From Odiellus spinosus (taxonomy: Eukaryota; Arthropoda; Arachnida; Opiliones; Phalangiidae): DNA of 64,000 bases. Position numbers and translations under genes: made by a program. The notes below the pieces were generated by a model, which saw nothing but the letters and a program-made list of their open reading frames with translations, did not search any database and was not told where the DNA came from. The stretch covers positions 86,860 through 150,859 of the forward strand of contig CAWUCO010000193.1 of the NCBI GenBank assembly GCA_963920705.1. Reading direction: 5' to 3'. Of this stretch, positions 1-15,039 are shown piece by piece (within the stretch, counting starts at the first letter, position 1; every line of letters begins with the position of its first letter).

Positions 1-3000
1 TTTTGGAAAATCCGTTGAAAAACATGGAAAATATAGCCAATTCAAAAACATCTAATAAAAAAAAGAGAATTTTTAAAATCTGAAATTTGACTATTTTGAT
101 AATGTATGATTTATTGAATTGGCCATATTTTTCTTGTTTTTCAACGGATTTTTGAAAACTCTTATTATTTAGAATGATAATTAATTGCTCTTTCGAATGA
201 CTTTGGTTTTGTCTAAATTGCCAAAACGTGACAAATATAAAATTGGTTAAAATAAACCAAAAACGCTTAAAAATCCAAGATTATTGTATTCAAATGGACA
301 CAAAACTTTTGATTTTTAAGCGATTTAGACAAAAATTAACACCACTCGAAAGAGCAAATAATGGTCTATCTAAAAAACAAGAGTTTTTGAAAATCCGTTG
401 AAAAACATGGAAAATATGGCCAATTCAAAAAACATCTAATATCAAAAAGCGAATTTTTAAAATCTGAAATTTGACTATTTTGATATTGTATGATTTATTG
501 AATTGGCCATATTTTTCTTGTTTTTCAACGGATTTTTGAAAACTCTTATTATTTAGAATGATAATTAATTGCTCTTTCGAATGACTTTGGTTTTGTCTAA
601 ATTGCCAAAACGTGACAAATATAAAATTGGTTAAAATTAACCAAAAACGCTTAAAAATCCAAGATTATTGGATTCAAATGGACACAAAACTTTTGATTTT
701 TAAGCGATTTAGACAAAATTAACACCACTCGAAAGAGCAAATATTGGTTTATCTAAATAATAAGAGTTTTGGAAAATCCGTTGGAAAACATGGAAAATAG
801 AGCCAATTCAAAAAACATCTAATATCAAAAAGTGAATTTTTAAAATCTGAAATTTGACTATTTTGATATTGTATGATTTCTTGAATTGGCCATATTTTTC
901 TTGTTTTTCAATTGATTTTTGAAAACTCTTATTATTTAGACTGTCCATTAATTGCTCTTTCGAATGACTTTGGTTTTGCCTAAATTGCCAAAACGTGACA
1001 AATATAAAATTGGTTAAAATTAAGCAAAAACGCATAAAAATCCAAGATTATTGGATTCAAATGGACACAAAACTTTTGATTTTTAAGCGATGTAGACAAA
1101 AATTAACACCACTCGAAAGAGCAAATATGCGTCTATCTAAAAAACAAGAGTTTTGGAAAATCCATTGAAAAACATGGAAAATATGGCCAATTCAAAAAAC
1201 ATCTCATATCAAAAGGCGAATTTTTAAAATCTGAAATTTGACTATTTTGATATTGTAAGATTTCTTGAATTGGCCATATTTTTCTTATTTTTCAACGGAT
1301 TTTTGAAAACTCTTATTATTTAGAATGATAATTAATTGCTCTTTCGAATGACTTTGGTTTTGTCTAAATTGCCAAAACGTGACAAATATAAAATTGGTTA
1401 AAATTAACCAAAAACGCTTAAAAATCCAAGATTATTGGATTCAAATGGACACAAAACATTTGATTTTTAAGCGATTTAGACAAAATCAACACCAATCGAA
1501 AGAGCAAATAGTGATCTATCTAAAAAACAAGAGTTTTGGAAAATCCGTTGAAAAACATGGAAAATATGGCCAATTCAGAAAAAACATCTAATATCAAAAA
1601 GCGTATTTTTAAAATCTGAAATTTGACTATTTTGATATTGTATGATTTCTTGAATTGGCCATATTTTTCTTGTTTTTCAACGTATTTTTGAAAACTCTTA
1701 TTATTTAGACTGTCCATTATTTGCTCTTTCGATTGACTTTGGTTTTGTCTAAATTGCCAAAACGTGACAAATATAAGATGGGTTAAAATTAAGCAAAAAC
1801 GCTTAAAAATCAAAGATTATTGGATTCAAATGGACACAAAACATTTGATTTTTAAGCGATTTAGACAAAATCAACACCAATCCAAAGAGCAAATATTGGT
1901 CTATCTAAAAAACAAGAGTTTTGGAAAATCCGTTGAAAAACATGGAAAATATAGCCAATTCAAAAACATCTAATAAAAAAAGCGAATTTTTAAAATCTGA
2001 AATTTGACTATTTTGATATTGTATGATTTATTGAATTGGCCATATTTTTCTTGTTTTTCAACGGATTTTTGAAAACTCTTATTATTTAGACTGTCCATTA
2101 ATTACTCTTTCGATTGACTTTGGTTTTGTCTAAATTGCAAAAACCTGACAAATATGAAATTGGTTAAAATTAAGCAAAAACGCTTAAAAATCCAAGATTA
2201 TTGGATTCAAATGGACACAAAACTTTTGATTTTTAAGCGATGTAGACAAAAATTAACACCACTCGAAAGAGCAAATATTAGTCTATCTAAAAAACAAGAA
2301 TTTTGGAAAATCCATTGAAAAACATGGAAAATATGGCCAATTCAAAAAACATCTCATATCAAAAGGCGAATTTTTAAAATCTGAAATTTGACTATTTTGA
2401 TATTGTATGATTTCTTGAATTGGCCATATTTTTCTTATTTTTCAACGGATTTTTGAAAACTCTTATTATTTAGACTGTCCATTAATTGCTCTTTCGAATG
2501 ACTTTGGTTTTGTCTAAATTGCCAAAACCTGACAAATATAAAATTGGTTAAAATTAAGCAAAAACGCTTAAAAATCCAAGATTATTGGATTCAAATGGAC
2601 ACAAAACATTTGATTTTTAAGCGATTTAGACAAAATCAACACCAATCGAAAGAGCAAATAGTGGTCTATCTAAAAAACAAGAGTTTTGGAAAATCCGTTG
2701 AAAAACATGGAAAATATAGCCAATTCAAAAACATCTAATAAAAAAAAGCGAATTTTTAAAATCTGAAATTTGACTATTTTGATATTGTATGATTTATTGA
2801 ATTGGCCATATTTTTCTTGTTTTTCAACGGATTTTTGGAAACTCTTATTATTTAGAATGATAATTAATTGCTCTTTCGAATGACTTTGGTTTTGTCTAAA
2901 TTTCCAAAACGTGACAAATATAAAATTGGTTAAAATTAACCAAAAACGCTTAAAAATCCAAGATTATTGGATTCAAATGGACACAAAACTTTTGATTTTT

Positions 3001-6000
3001 AAGCGATTTAGACAAAATTAATACCAATCGAAAGAGCAAACATTGGTCTATCTAAAAAACAAGAGTTTTGGAAAATCCGTTGAAAAACATTTAAAATATA
3101 GCCAATTCAAAAACATCTAATAAAAAAAGCGAATTTTTAAAATCTGAAATTTGACTATTTTGATATTGTATGATTTCTTGAATTGGCCATATTTTTCTTG
3201 TTTTTCAACGGATTTTTGAAAACTCTTATTATTTAGACTGTCCATTACTTGCTCTTTCGAATGACTTTGGTTTTGTCTAAATTGCCAAAACGTGACAAAT
3301 ATAAGATGGGTTAAAATTAAGCAAAAACGCTTAAAAATCAAAGATTATTGGATTCAAATGGACACAAAACATTTTATTTTTAAGCGATTTAGACAAAATC
3401 AACACCAATCCAAAGAGCAAATATTGGTATATCTAAAAAACAAGAGTTTTGGAAAATCCGTTAAAAACATGGAAAATATGGAAAATTCAAAAAACATCTC
3501 ATATCAAAAAGCGAATTTTTAAAATCTGAAATTTGACTATTTTGATATTGTATAATTTCTTGAATTGGCCATATTTTTCTTGTTTTTCAACGGATTTTTG
3601 AAAACTCTTATTATTTCGACTGTCCATTAATTGCTCTTTCGATTGACTTTGGTTTTGTCTAAATTGCCAAAACCTGACAAATATAAAATTGGTTAAAATT
3701 AAGCAAAAACGCTTAAAAATCCAAGATTATTGGATTCAAATGGACACAAAACTTTTGATTTTTAAGCGATTTAGACAAAAATTAACACCACTCGAAAGAG
3801 CAAATAATGGTCTATCTAAAAAACAAGAGTTTTGGAAAATCCATTGAAAAACATGGAAAATATGGCCAATTCAAAAAACATCTCATATCAAAAGGCGAAT
3901 TTTTAAAATCTGAAATTTGACTATTTTGATATTGTATGATTTCTTGAATTGGCCATATTTTTCTTATTTTTCAACGGATTTTTGAAAACTCTTATTATTT
4001 AGAATGATAATTAATTGCTCTTTCGAATGACTTTGGTTTTGTCTAAATTGCCAAAACGTGACAAATATAAAATTGGTTAAAATTAACCAAAAACGCTTAA
4101 AAATCCAAGATTATTGGATTCAAATGGACACAAAACATTTGATTTTTAAGCGATTTAGACAAAATCAACACCAATCGAAAGAGCAAATAGTGGTCTATCT
4201 AAAAAACAAGAGTTTTGGAAAATCCGTTGAAAAACATGGAAAATATGGCCAATTCAAAAAAAACATCTAATATCAAAAAGCGTATTTTTAAAATCTGAAA
4301 TTTGACTATTTTGATATTGTATGATTTCTTGAATTGGCCATATTTTTCTTGTTTTTCAGCGTATTTTTGAAAACTCTTATTATTTAGACTGTCCATTATT
4401 TGCTCTTTCGATTGACTTTGGTTTTGTCTAAATTGCCAAAACGTGACAAATATAAGATGGGTTAAAATTAAGCAAAAACGCTTAAAAATCAAAGATTATT
4501 GGATTCAAATGGACACAAAACATTTGATTTTTAAGCGATTTAGACAAAATCAACACCAATCCAAAGAGCAAATATTGGTATATCTAAAAAACAAGAGTTT
4601 TGGGAAATCCGTTAAAAACATGGAAAATATGGAAAATTCAAAAAACATCTCATATCAAAAAGCGAATTTTTAAAATCTGAAATTTGACTATTTTGATATT
4701 GTATGATTTCTTGAATTGGCCATATTTTTCTTGTTTTTCAACGGATTTTTCAAAACTCTTATTATTTAGACTGTCCATTACTTGCTCTTTCGAATGACTT
4801 TGGTTTTGTCCAAATTGCCAAAACGTGACAAATATAAGATGGGTTAAAATTAAGCAAAAACGCTTAAAAATCAAAGATTATTGGATTCAAATGGACACAA
4901 AACATTTGATTTTTAAGCGATTTAGACAAAATCAACATAAATCCAAAGAGCAAATATTGGTATATCTAAAAAACAAGAGTTTTTGAAAATCCGTTAAAAA
5001 CATGGAAAATATGGAAAATTCAAAAAACATCTCATATCAAAAAGCGAATTTTTAAAATCTGAAATTTGACTATTTTGAAATTGTATAATTTCTTGAATTG
5101 GCCATATTTTTCTTGTTTTTCAACGGATTTTTGAAAACTCTTATTATTTCGACTGTCCATTAATTGCTCTTTCGATTGACTTTGGTTTTGTCTAAATTGC
5201 CAAAACCTGACAAATATAAAATTGGTTAAAATTAAGCAAAAACTCTTAAAAATCCAAGATTATTGGATTCAAATGGACACAAAACTTTTGATTTTTAAGC
5301 GATTTAGACAAAATTAATACCAATCGAAAGAGCAAATATTGGTCTATCTAAAAAACAAGAGTTTTGGAAAATCCGTTGAAAAACATGGAAAATATAGCCA
5401 ATTCAAAACATCTAATAAAAAAAGCAAATTTTTAAAATCTGAAATTTGACTATTTTGATATTGTATGATTTATTGAATTGGCCATATTTTTCTTGTTTTT
5501 CAACGGATTTTTGAAAACTCTTATTATTTAGACTGTCCATTAATTACTCTTTCGATTGACTTTGGTTTTGTCTAAATTGCAAAAACCTGACAAATATGAA
5601 ATTGGTTAAAATTAAGCAAAAACGCTTAAAAATCCAAGATTATTGGATTCAAATGGACACAAAACATTTGATTTTTAAGCGATTTAGACAAAATTAATAC
5701 GAATCGAAAAAGCAAACATTGGTCTATCTAAAAAACAAGAGTTTTGGAAAATCCGTTAAAAAACATGGAAAATATGGCCAATTCAAAAAAAATCTAATAT
5801 CAAAAAGCGAATTTTTAAAATCTGAAATTTGACTATTTTGATATTGTATGATTTATTGAATTGGCCATATTTTTCTTGTTTTTCAACGGATTTTTGAAAA
5901 CTCTTATTATTTCGACTGTCCATTAATTGCTCTTTCGATTGACTTTGGTTTTGTCTAAATTGCCAAAACCTGACAAATATAAAATTGGTTAAAATTTAGC

Positions 6001-8400
6001 AAAAACGCTTAAAAATCCAAGATTATTGGATTCAAATGGACACAAAACTTTTGATTTTTAAGCGATTTAGACAAAATTAATACCACTCGAAAGAGCAAAT
6101 ATTAGTCTATCTAAAAAACAAGAGTTTTGGAAAATCCATTGAAAAACATGGAAAATATGGCCAATTCAAAAAACATCTCATATCAAAAGGCGAATTTTTA
6201 AAATCTGAAATTTGACTATTTTGATATTGTATGATTTTTTGAATTGGCCATATTTTTCTTATTTTTCATCGGATTTTTGAAAACTCTTATTATTTAGACT
6301 GTCCATTAATTGCTCTTTCGAATGACTTTGGTTTTGTCTAAATTGCCAAAACCTGACAAATATAAAATTGGTTAAAATTAAGCAAAAACGCTTAAAAATC
6401 CAAGATTATTGGATTCAAATGGACACAAAACATTTGATTTTTAAGCGATTTAGACAAAATCAACACCAATCGAAAGAGCAAATAGTGGTCTATCTAAAAA
6501 ACAAGAGTTTTGGAAAATCCGTTGAAAAACATGGAAAATATAGCCAATTCAAAAACATCTAATAAAAAAAAGCGAATTTTTAAAATCTGAAATTTGACTA
6601 TTTTGATATTGTATGATTTATTGAATTGGCCATATTTTTCTTGTTTTTCAACGGATTTTTGGAAACTCTTATTATTTAGAATGATAATTAATTGCTCTTT
6701 CGAATGACTTTGGTTTTGTCTAAATTTCCAAAACGTGACAAATATAAAATTGGTTAAAATTAACCAAAAACGCTTAAAAATCCAAGATTATTGGATTCAA
6801 ATGGACACAAAACTTTTGATTTTTAAGCGATTTAGACAAAATTAATACCAATCGAAAGAGCAAACATTGGTCTATCTAAAAAACAAGAGTTTTGGAAAAT
6901 CCGTTGAAAAACATTTAAAATATAGCCAATTCAAAAACATCTAATAAAAAAAGCGAATTTTTAAAATCTGAAATTTGACTATTTTGATATTGTATGATTT
7001 CTTGAATTGGCCATATTTTTCTTGTTTTTCAACGGATTTTTGAAAACTCTTATTATTTAGACTGTCCATTACTTGCTCTTTCGAATGACTTTGGTTTTGT
7101 CTAAATTGCCAAAACGTGACAAATATAAGATGGGTTAAAATTAAGCAAAAACGCTTAAAAATCAAAGATTATTGGATTCAAATGGACACAAAACTTTTGA
7201 TTTTTAAGCGATTTAGACAAAATTAATACCACTCGAAAGAGCAAATAATGGTCTATCTAAAAAACAAGAGTTTTTGAAAATCCGTTGAAAAACATGGAAA
7301 ATATGGCCAATTCAAAAAACATCTAATATCAAAAAGCGAATTTTTAAAATCTGAAATTTGACTATTTTGATATTGTATGATTTATTGAATTGGCCATATT
7401 TTTCTTGTTTTTCAACGGATTTTTGAAAACTCTTATTATTTAGACTGTCCATTAATTACTCTTTCGATTGACTTTGGTTTTGTCTAAATTGCAAAAACCT
7501 GACAAATATGAAATTGGTTAAAATTAAGCAAAAACGCTTAAAAATCCAAGATTATTGGATTCAAATGGACACAAAACTTTTGATTTTTAAGCGATGTAGA
7601 CAAAAATTAACACCACTCGAAAGAGCAAATATTAGTCTATCTAAAAAACAAGAGTTTTGGAAAATCCATTGAAAAACATGGAAAATATGGCCAATTCAAA
7701 AAACATCTCATATCAAAAGGCGAATTTTTAAAATCTGAAATTTGACTATTTTGATATTGTATGATTTATTGAATTGGCCATATTTTTCTTGTTTTTCAAC
7801 GGATTTTTGAAAACTCTTATTATTTAGACTGTCCATTAATTACTCTTTCGATTGACTTTGGTTTTGTCTAAATTGCAAAAACCTGACAAATATGAAATTG
7901 GTTAAAATTAAGCAAAAACGCTTAAAAATCCAAGATTATTGGATTCAAATGGACACAAAACTTTTGATTTTTAAGCGATGTAGACAAAAATTAACACCAC
8001 TCGAAAGAGCAAATATTAGTCTATCTAAAAAACAAGAGTTTTGGAAAATCCATTGAAAAACATGGAAAATATGGCCAATTCAAAAAACATCTCATATCAA
8101 AAGGCGAATTTTTAAAATCTGAAATTTGACTATTTTGATATTGTATGATTTATTGAATTGGCCATATTTTTCTTGTTTTTCAACGGATTTTTGAAAACTC
8201 TTATTATTTAGACTGTCCATTAATTGCTCTTTCGAATGACTTTGGTTTTGTCTAAATTGCCAAAACCTGACAAATATAAAATTGGTTAAAATTAAGCAAA
8301 AACGCTTAAAAATCCAAGATTATTGGATTCAAATGGACACAAAACATTTGATTTTTAAGCGATTTAGACAAAATCAACACCAATCGAAAGAGCAAATAGT
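1..8400. repeat. Block 1: mixed monomers with 7-mer and 10-mer long-range copies
   Basis: GGCC anchors: 121, 505, 888, 1272, 1657, 2038, 2422, 2804, 3185, 3567, 3951, 4336, 4718, 5100, 5480, 5863, 6246, 6628, 7009, 7392, 7776, 8160. The segment from about 1272 to 2000 recurs at 3951-4680 (offset 2679, seven monomers) with very few differences. About 2280-3370 recurs at 6104-7194 (offset 3824, ten monomers). Two neighbouring monomers near 7392-8160 are near copies at spacing 384. The region looks like overlapping remnants of several amplification events rather than one regular higher-order repeat. Confidence 0.85.
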
Positions 8401-11400
8401 GGTCTATCTAAAAAACAAGAGTTTTGGAAAATCCGTTGAAAAACATTTAAAATATAGCCAATTCAAAAACATCTAATAAAAAAAGCGAATTTTTAAAATC
8501 TGAAATTTGACTATTTTGATATTGTATGATTTCTTGAATTGGCCATATTTTTCTTGTTTTTCAACGGATTTTTGAAAACTCTTATTATTTAGACTGTCCA
8601 TTACTTGCTCTTTCGAATGACTTTGGTTTTGTCTAAATTGCCAAAACGTGACAAAGATAAGATGGGTTAAAATTAAGCAAAAACGCTTAAAAATCAAAGA
8701 TTATTGGATTCAAATGGACACAAAACATTTTATTTTTAAGCGATTTAGACAAAATCAACACCAATCCAAAGAGCAAATATTGGTATATCTAAAAAACAAG
8801 AGTTTTGGAAAATCCGTTAAAAACATGGAAAATATGGAAAATTCAAAAAACATCTCATATCAAAAAGCGAATTTTTAAAATCTGAAATTTGACTATTTTG
8901 ATATTGTATAATTTCTTGAATTGGCCATATTTTTCTTGTTTTTCAACGGATTTTTGAAAACTCTTATTATTTCGACTGTCCATTAATTGCTCTTTCGATT
9001 GACTTTGGTTTTGTCTAAATTGCCAAAACCTGACAAATATAAAATTGGTTAAAATTAAGCAAAAACGCTTAAAAATCCAAGATTATTGGATTCAAATGGA
9101 CACAAAACTTTTGATTTTTAAGCGATTTAGACAAAAATTAACACCACTCGAAAGAGCAAATAATGGTCTATCTAAAAAACAAGAGTTTTGGAAAATCCAT
9201 TGAAAAACATGGAAAATATGGCCAATTCAAAAAACATCTCATATCAAAAGGCGAATTTTTAAAATCTGAAATTTGACTATTTTGATATTGTATGATTTCT
9301 TGAATTGGCCATATTTTTCTTATTTTTCAACGGATTTTTGAAAACTCTTATTATTTAGACTGTCCATTAATTGCTCTTTCGAATGACTTTGGTTTTGTCT
9401 AAATTGCCAAAACCTGACAAATATAAAATTGGTTAAAATTAAGCAAAAACGCTTAAAAATCCAAGATTATTGGATTCAAATGGACACAAAACATTTGATT
9501 TTTAAGCGATTTAGACAAAATCAACACCAATCGAAAGAGCAAATAGTGGTCTATCTAAAACACAAGAGTTTTGGAAAATCCGTTGAAAAACATGGAAAAT
9601 ATAGCCAATTCAAAAACATCTAATAAAAAAAAGCGAATTTTTAAAATCTGAAATTTGACTATTTTGATATTGTATGATTTATTGAATTGGCCATATTTTT
9701 CTTATTTTTCATCGGATTTTTGAAAACTCTTATTATTTAGACTGTCCATTAATTGCTCTTTCGAATGACTTTGGTTTTGTCTAAATTGCCAAAACCTGAC
9801 AAATATAAAATTGGTTAAAATTAAGCAAAAACGCTTAAAAATCCAAGATTATTGGATTCAAATGGACACAAAACTTTTGATTTTTAAGCGATTTAGACAA
9901 AATTAATACCAATCGAAAGAGCAAACATTGGTCTATCTAAAAAACAAGAGTTTTGGAAAATCCGTTGAAAAACATTTAAAATATAGCCAATTCAAAAACA
10001 TCTAATAAAAAAAGCGAATTTTTAAAATCTGAAATTTGACTATTTTGATATTGTATGATTTCTTGAATTGGCCATATTTTTCTTGTTTTTCAACGGATTT
10101 TTGAAAACTCTTATTATTTAGACTGTCCATTACTTGCTCTTTCGAATGACTTTGGTTTTGTCTAAATTGCCAAAACGTGACAAAGATAAGATGGGTTAAA
10201 ATTAAGCAAAAACGCTTAAAAATCAAAGATTATTGGATTCAAATGGACACAAAACATTTTATTTTTAAGCGATTTAGACAAAATCAACACCAATCCAAAG
10301 AGCAAATATTGGTATATCTAAAAAACAAGAGTTTTGGAAAATCCGTTAAAAACATGGAAAATATGGAAAATTCAAAAAACATCTCATATCAAAAAGCGAA
10401 TTTTTAAAATCTGAAATTTGACTATTTTGATATTGTATAATTTCTTGAATTGGCCATATTTTTCTTGTTTTTCAACGGATTTTTGAAAACTCTTATTATT
10501 TCGACTGTCCATTAATTGCTCTTTCGATTGACTTTGGTTTTGTCTAAATTGCCAAAACCTGACAAATATAAAATTGGTTAAAATTAAGCAAAAACGCTTA
10601 AAAATCCAAGATTATTGGATTCAAATGGACACAAAACTTTTGATTTTTAAGCGATTTAGACAAAAATTAACACCACTCGAAAGAGCAAATAATGGTCTAT
10701 CTAAAAAACAAGAGTTTTGGAAAATCCATTGAAAAACATGGAAAATATGGCCAATTCAAAAAACATCTCATATCAAAAGGCGAATTTTTAAAATCTGAAA
10801 TTTGACTATTTTGATATTGTATGATTTCTTGAATTGGCCATATTTTTCTTATTTTTCAACGGATTTTTGAAAACTCTTATTATTTAGACTGTCCATTAAT
10901 TGCTCTTTCGAATGACTTTGGTTTTGTCTAAATTGCCAAAACCTGACAAATATAAAATTGGTTAAAATTAAGCAAAAACGCTTAAAAATCCAAGATTATT
11001 GGATTCAAATGGACACAAAACTTTTGATTTTTAAGCGATTTAGACAAAATTAATACCAATCGAAAGAGCAAACATTGGTCTATCTAAAAAACAAGAGTTT
11101 TGGAAAATCCGTTGAAAAACATTTAAAATATAGCCAATTCAAAAACATCTAATAAAAAAAGCGAATTTTTAAAATCTGAAATTTGACTATTTTGATATTG
11201 TATGATTTCTTGAATTGGCCATATTTTTCTTGTTTTTCAACGGATTTTTGAAAACTCTTATTATTTAGACTGTCCATTACTTGCTCTTTCGAATGACTTT
11301 GGTTTTGTCTAAATTGCCAAAACGTGACAAAGATAAGATGGGTTAAAATTAAGCAAAAACGCTTAAAAATCAAAGATTATTGGATTCAAATGGACACAAA

Positions 11401-14400
11401 ACATTTTATTTTTAAGCGATTTAGACAAAATCAACACCAATCCAAAGAGCAAATATTGGTATATCTAAAAAACAAGAGTTTTGGAAAATCCGTTAAAAAC
11501 ATGGAAAATATGGAAAATTCAAAAAACATCTCATATCAAAAAGCGAATTTTTAAAATCTGAAATTTGACTATTTTGATATTGTATAATTTCTTGAATTGG
11601 CCATATTTTTCTTGTTTTTCAACGGATTTTTGAAAACTCTTATTATTTCGACTGTCCATTAATTGCTCTTTCGATTGACTTTGGTTTTGTCTAAATTGCC
11701 AAAACCTGACAAATATAAAATTGGTTAAAATTAAGCAAAAACGCTTAAAAATCCAAGATTATTGGATTCAAATGGACACAAAACTTTTGATTTTTAAGCG
11801 ATTTAGACAAAAATTAACACCACTCGAAAGAGCAAATAATGGTCTATCTAAAAAACAAGAGTTTTGGAAAATCCATTGAAAAACATGGAAAATATGGCCA
11901 ATTCAAAAAACATCTCATATCAAAAGGCGAATTTTTAAAATCTGAAATTTGACTATTTTGATATTGTATGATTTCTTGAATTGGCCATATTTTTCTTATT
12001 TTTCAACGGATTTTTGAAAACTCTTATTATTTAGACTGTCCATTAATTGCTCTTTCGAATGACTTTGGTTTTGTCTAAATTGCCAAAACCTGACAAATAT
12101 AAAATTGGTTAAAATTAAGCAAAAACGCTTAAAAATCCAAGATTATTGGATTCAAATGGACACAAAACATTTGATTTTTAAGCGATTTAGACAAAATCAA
12201 CACCAATCGAAAGAGCAAATAGTGGTCTATCTAAAACACAAGAGTTTTGGAAAATCCGTTGAAAAACATGGAAAATATAGCCAATTCAAAAACATCTAAT
12301 AAAAAAAAGCGAATTTTTAAAATCTGAAATTTGACTATTTTGATATTGTATGATTTATTGAATTGGCCATATTTTTCTTATTTTTCATCGGATTTTTGAA
12401 AACTCTTATTATTTAGACTGTCCATTAATTGCTCTTTCGAATGACTTTGGTTTTGTCTAAATTGCCAAAACCTGACAAATATAAAATTGGTTAAAATTAA
12501 GCAAAAACGCTTAAAAATCCAAGATTATTGGATTCAAATGGACACAAAACTTTTGATTTTTAAGCGATTTAGACAAAATTAATACCAATCGAAAGAGCAA
12601 ACATTGGTCTATCTAAAAAACAAGAGTTTTGGAAAATCCGTTGAAAAACATTTAAAATATAGCCAATTCAAAAACATCTAATAAAAAAAGCGAATTTTTA
12701 AAATCTGAAATTTGACTATTTTGATATTGTATGATTTCTTGAATTGGCCATATTTTTCTTGTTTTTCAACGGATTTTTGAAAACTCTTATTATTTAGACT
12801 GTCCATTACTTGCTCTTTCGAATGACTTTGGTTTTGTCTAAATTGCCAAAACGTGACAAAGATAAGATGGGTTAAAATTAAGCAAAAACGCTTAAAAATC
12901 AAAGATTATTGGATTCAAATGGACACAAAACATTTTATTTTTAAGCGATTTAGACAAAATCAACACCAATCCAAAGAGCAAATATTGGTATATCTAAAAA
13001 ACAAGAGTTTTGGAAAATCCGTTAAAAACATGGAAAATATGGAAAATTCAAAAAACATCTCATATCAAAAAGCGAATTTTTAAAATCTGAAATTTGACTA
13101 TTTTGATATTGTATAATTTCTTGAATTGGCCATATTTTTCTTGTTTTTCAACGGATTTTTGAAAACTCTTATTATTTCGACTGTCCATTAATTGCTCTTT
13201 CGATTGACTTTGGTTTTGTCTAAATTGCCAAAACCTGACAAATATAAAATTGGTTAAAATTAAGCAAAAACGCTTAAAAATCCAAGATTATTGGATTCAA
13301 ATGGACACAAAACTTTTGATTTTTAAGCGATTTAGACAAAAATTAACACCACTCGAAAGAGCAAATAATGGTCTATCTAAAAAACAAGAGTTTTGGAAAA
13401 TCCATTGAAAAACATGGAAAATATGGCCAATTCAAAAAACATCTCATATCAAAAGGCGAATTTTTAAAATCTGAAATTTGACTATTTTGATATTGTATGA
13501 TTTCTTGAATTGGCCATATTTTTCTTATTTTTCAACGGATTTTTGAAAACTCTTATTATTTAGACTGTCCATTAATTGCTCTTTCGAATGACTTTGGTTT
13601 TGTCTAAATTGCCAAAACCTGACAAATATAAAATTGGTTAAAATTAAGCAAAAACGCTTAAAAATCCAAGATTATTGGATTCAAATGGACACAAAACTTT
13701 TGATTTTTAAGCGATTTAGACAAAATTAATACCAATCGAAAGAGCAAACATTGGTCTATCTAAAAAACAAGAGTTTTGGAAAATCCGTTGAAAAACATTT
13801 AAAATATAGCCAATTCAAAAACATCTAATAAAAAAAGCGAATTTTTAAAATCTGAAATTTGACTATTTTGATATTGTATGATTTCTTGAATTGGCCATAT
13901 TTTTCTTGTTTTTCAACGGATTTTTGAAAACTCTTATTATTTAGACTGTCCATTACTTGCTCTTTCGAATGACTTTGGTTTTGTCTAAATTGCCAAAACG
14001 TGACAAAGATAAGATGGGTTAAAATTAAGCAAAAACGCTTAAAAATCAAAGATTATTGGATTCAAATGGACACAAAACATTTTATTTTTAAGCGATTTAG
14101 ACAAAATCAACACCAATCCAAAGAGCAAATATTGGTATATCTAAAAAACAAGAGTTTTGGAAAATCCGTTAAAAACATGGAAAATATGGAAAATTCAAAA
14201 AACATCTCATATCAAAAAGCGAATTTTTAAAATCTGAAATTTGACTATTTTGATATTGTATAATTTCTTGAATTGGCCATATTTTTCTTGTTTTTCAACG
14301 GATTTTTGAAAACTCTTATTATTTCGACTGTCCATTAATTGCTCTTTCGATTGACTTTGGTTTTGTCTAAATTGCCAAAACCTGACAAATATAAAATTGG

Positions 14401-15039
14401 TTAAAATTAAGCAAAAACGCTTAAAAATCCAAGATTATTGGATTCAAATGGACACAAAACTTTTGATTTTTAAGCGATTTAGACAAAAATTAACACCACT
14501 CGAAAGAGCAAATAATGGTCTATCTAAAAAACAAGAGTTTTGGAAAATCCATTGAAAAACATGGAAAATATGGCCAATTCAAAAAACATCTCATATCAAA
14601 AGGCGAATTTTTAAAATCTGAAATTTGACTATTTTGATATTGTATGATTTCTTGAATTGGCCATATTTTTCTTATTTTTCAACGGATTTTTGAAAACTCT
14701 TATTATTTAGACTGTCCATTAATTGCTCTTTCGAATGACTTTGGTTTTGTCTAAATTGCCAAAACCTGACAAATATAAAATTGGTTAAAATTAAGCAAAA
14801 ACGCTTAAAAATCCAAGATTATTGGATTCAAATGGACACAAAACTTTTGATTTTTAAGCGATTTAGACAAAATTAATACCAATCGAAAGAGCAAACATTG
14901 GTCTATCTAAAAAACAAGAGTTTTGGAAAATCCGTTGAAAAACATTTAAAATATAGCCAATTCAAAAACATCTAATAAAAAAAGCGAATTTTTAAAATCT
15001 GAAATTTGACTATTTTGATATTGTATGATTTCTTGAATT
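8401..15039. repeat. Block 2: 2676-bp seven-monomer higher-order repeat
   Basis: Anchor intervals repeat as 381, 382, 384, 382, 381, 382, 384 (sum 2676). Anchors: 8541, 8923, 9307, 9689, 10070, 10452, 10836, 11217, 11599, 11983, 12365, 12746, 13128, 13512, 13893, 14275, 14659. Copy 1 is about 8401-11076, copy 2 11077-13752, and copy 3 is partial, to about 14840. Private markers recur at offset 2676, for example CTAAAACACAAG near 9557 and 12233, and GACAAAGATAAGATGG near 8652, 11328 and 14004. Inside the unit, a 3-mer (381+382+384) alternates with the same 3-mer carrying one extra 382-base monomer. Confidence 0.9.
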
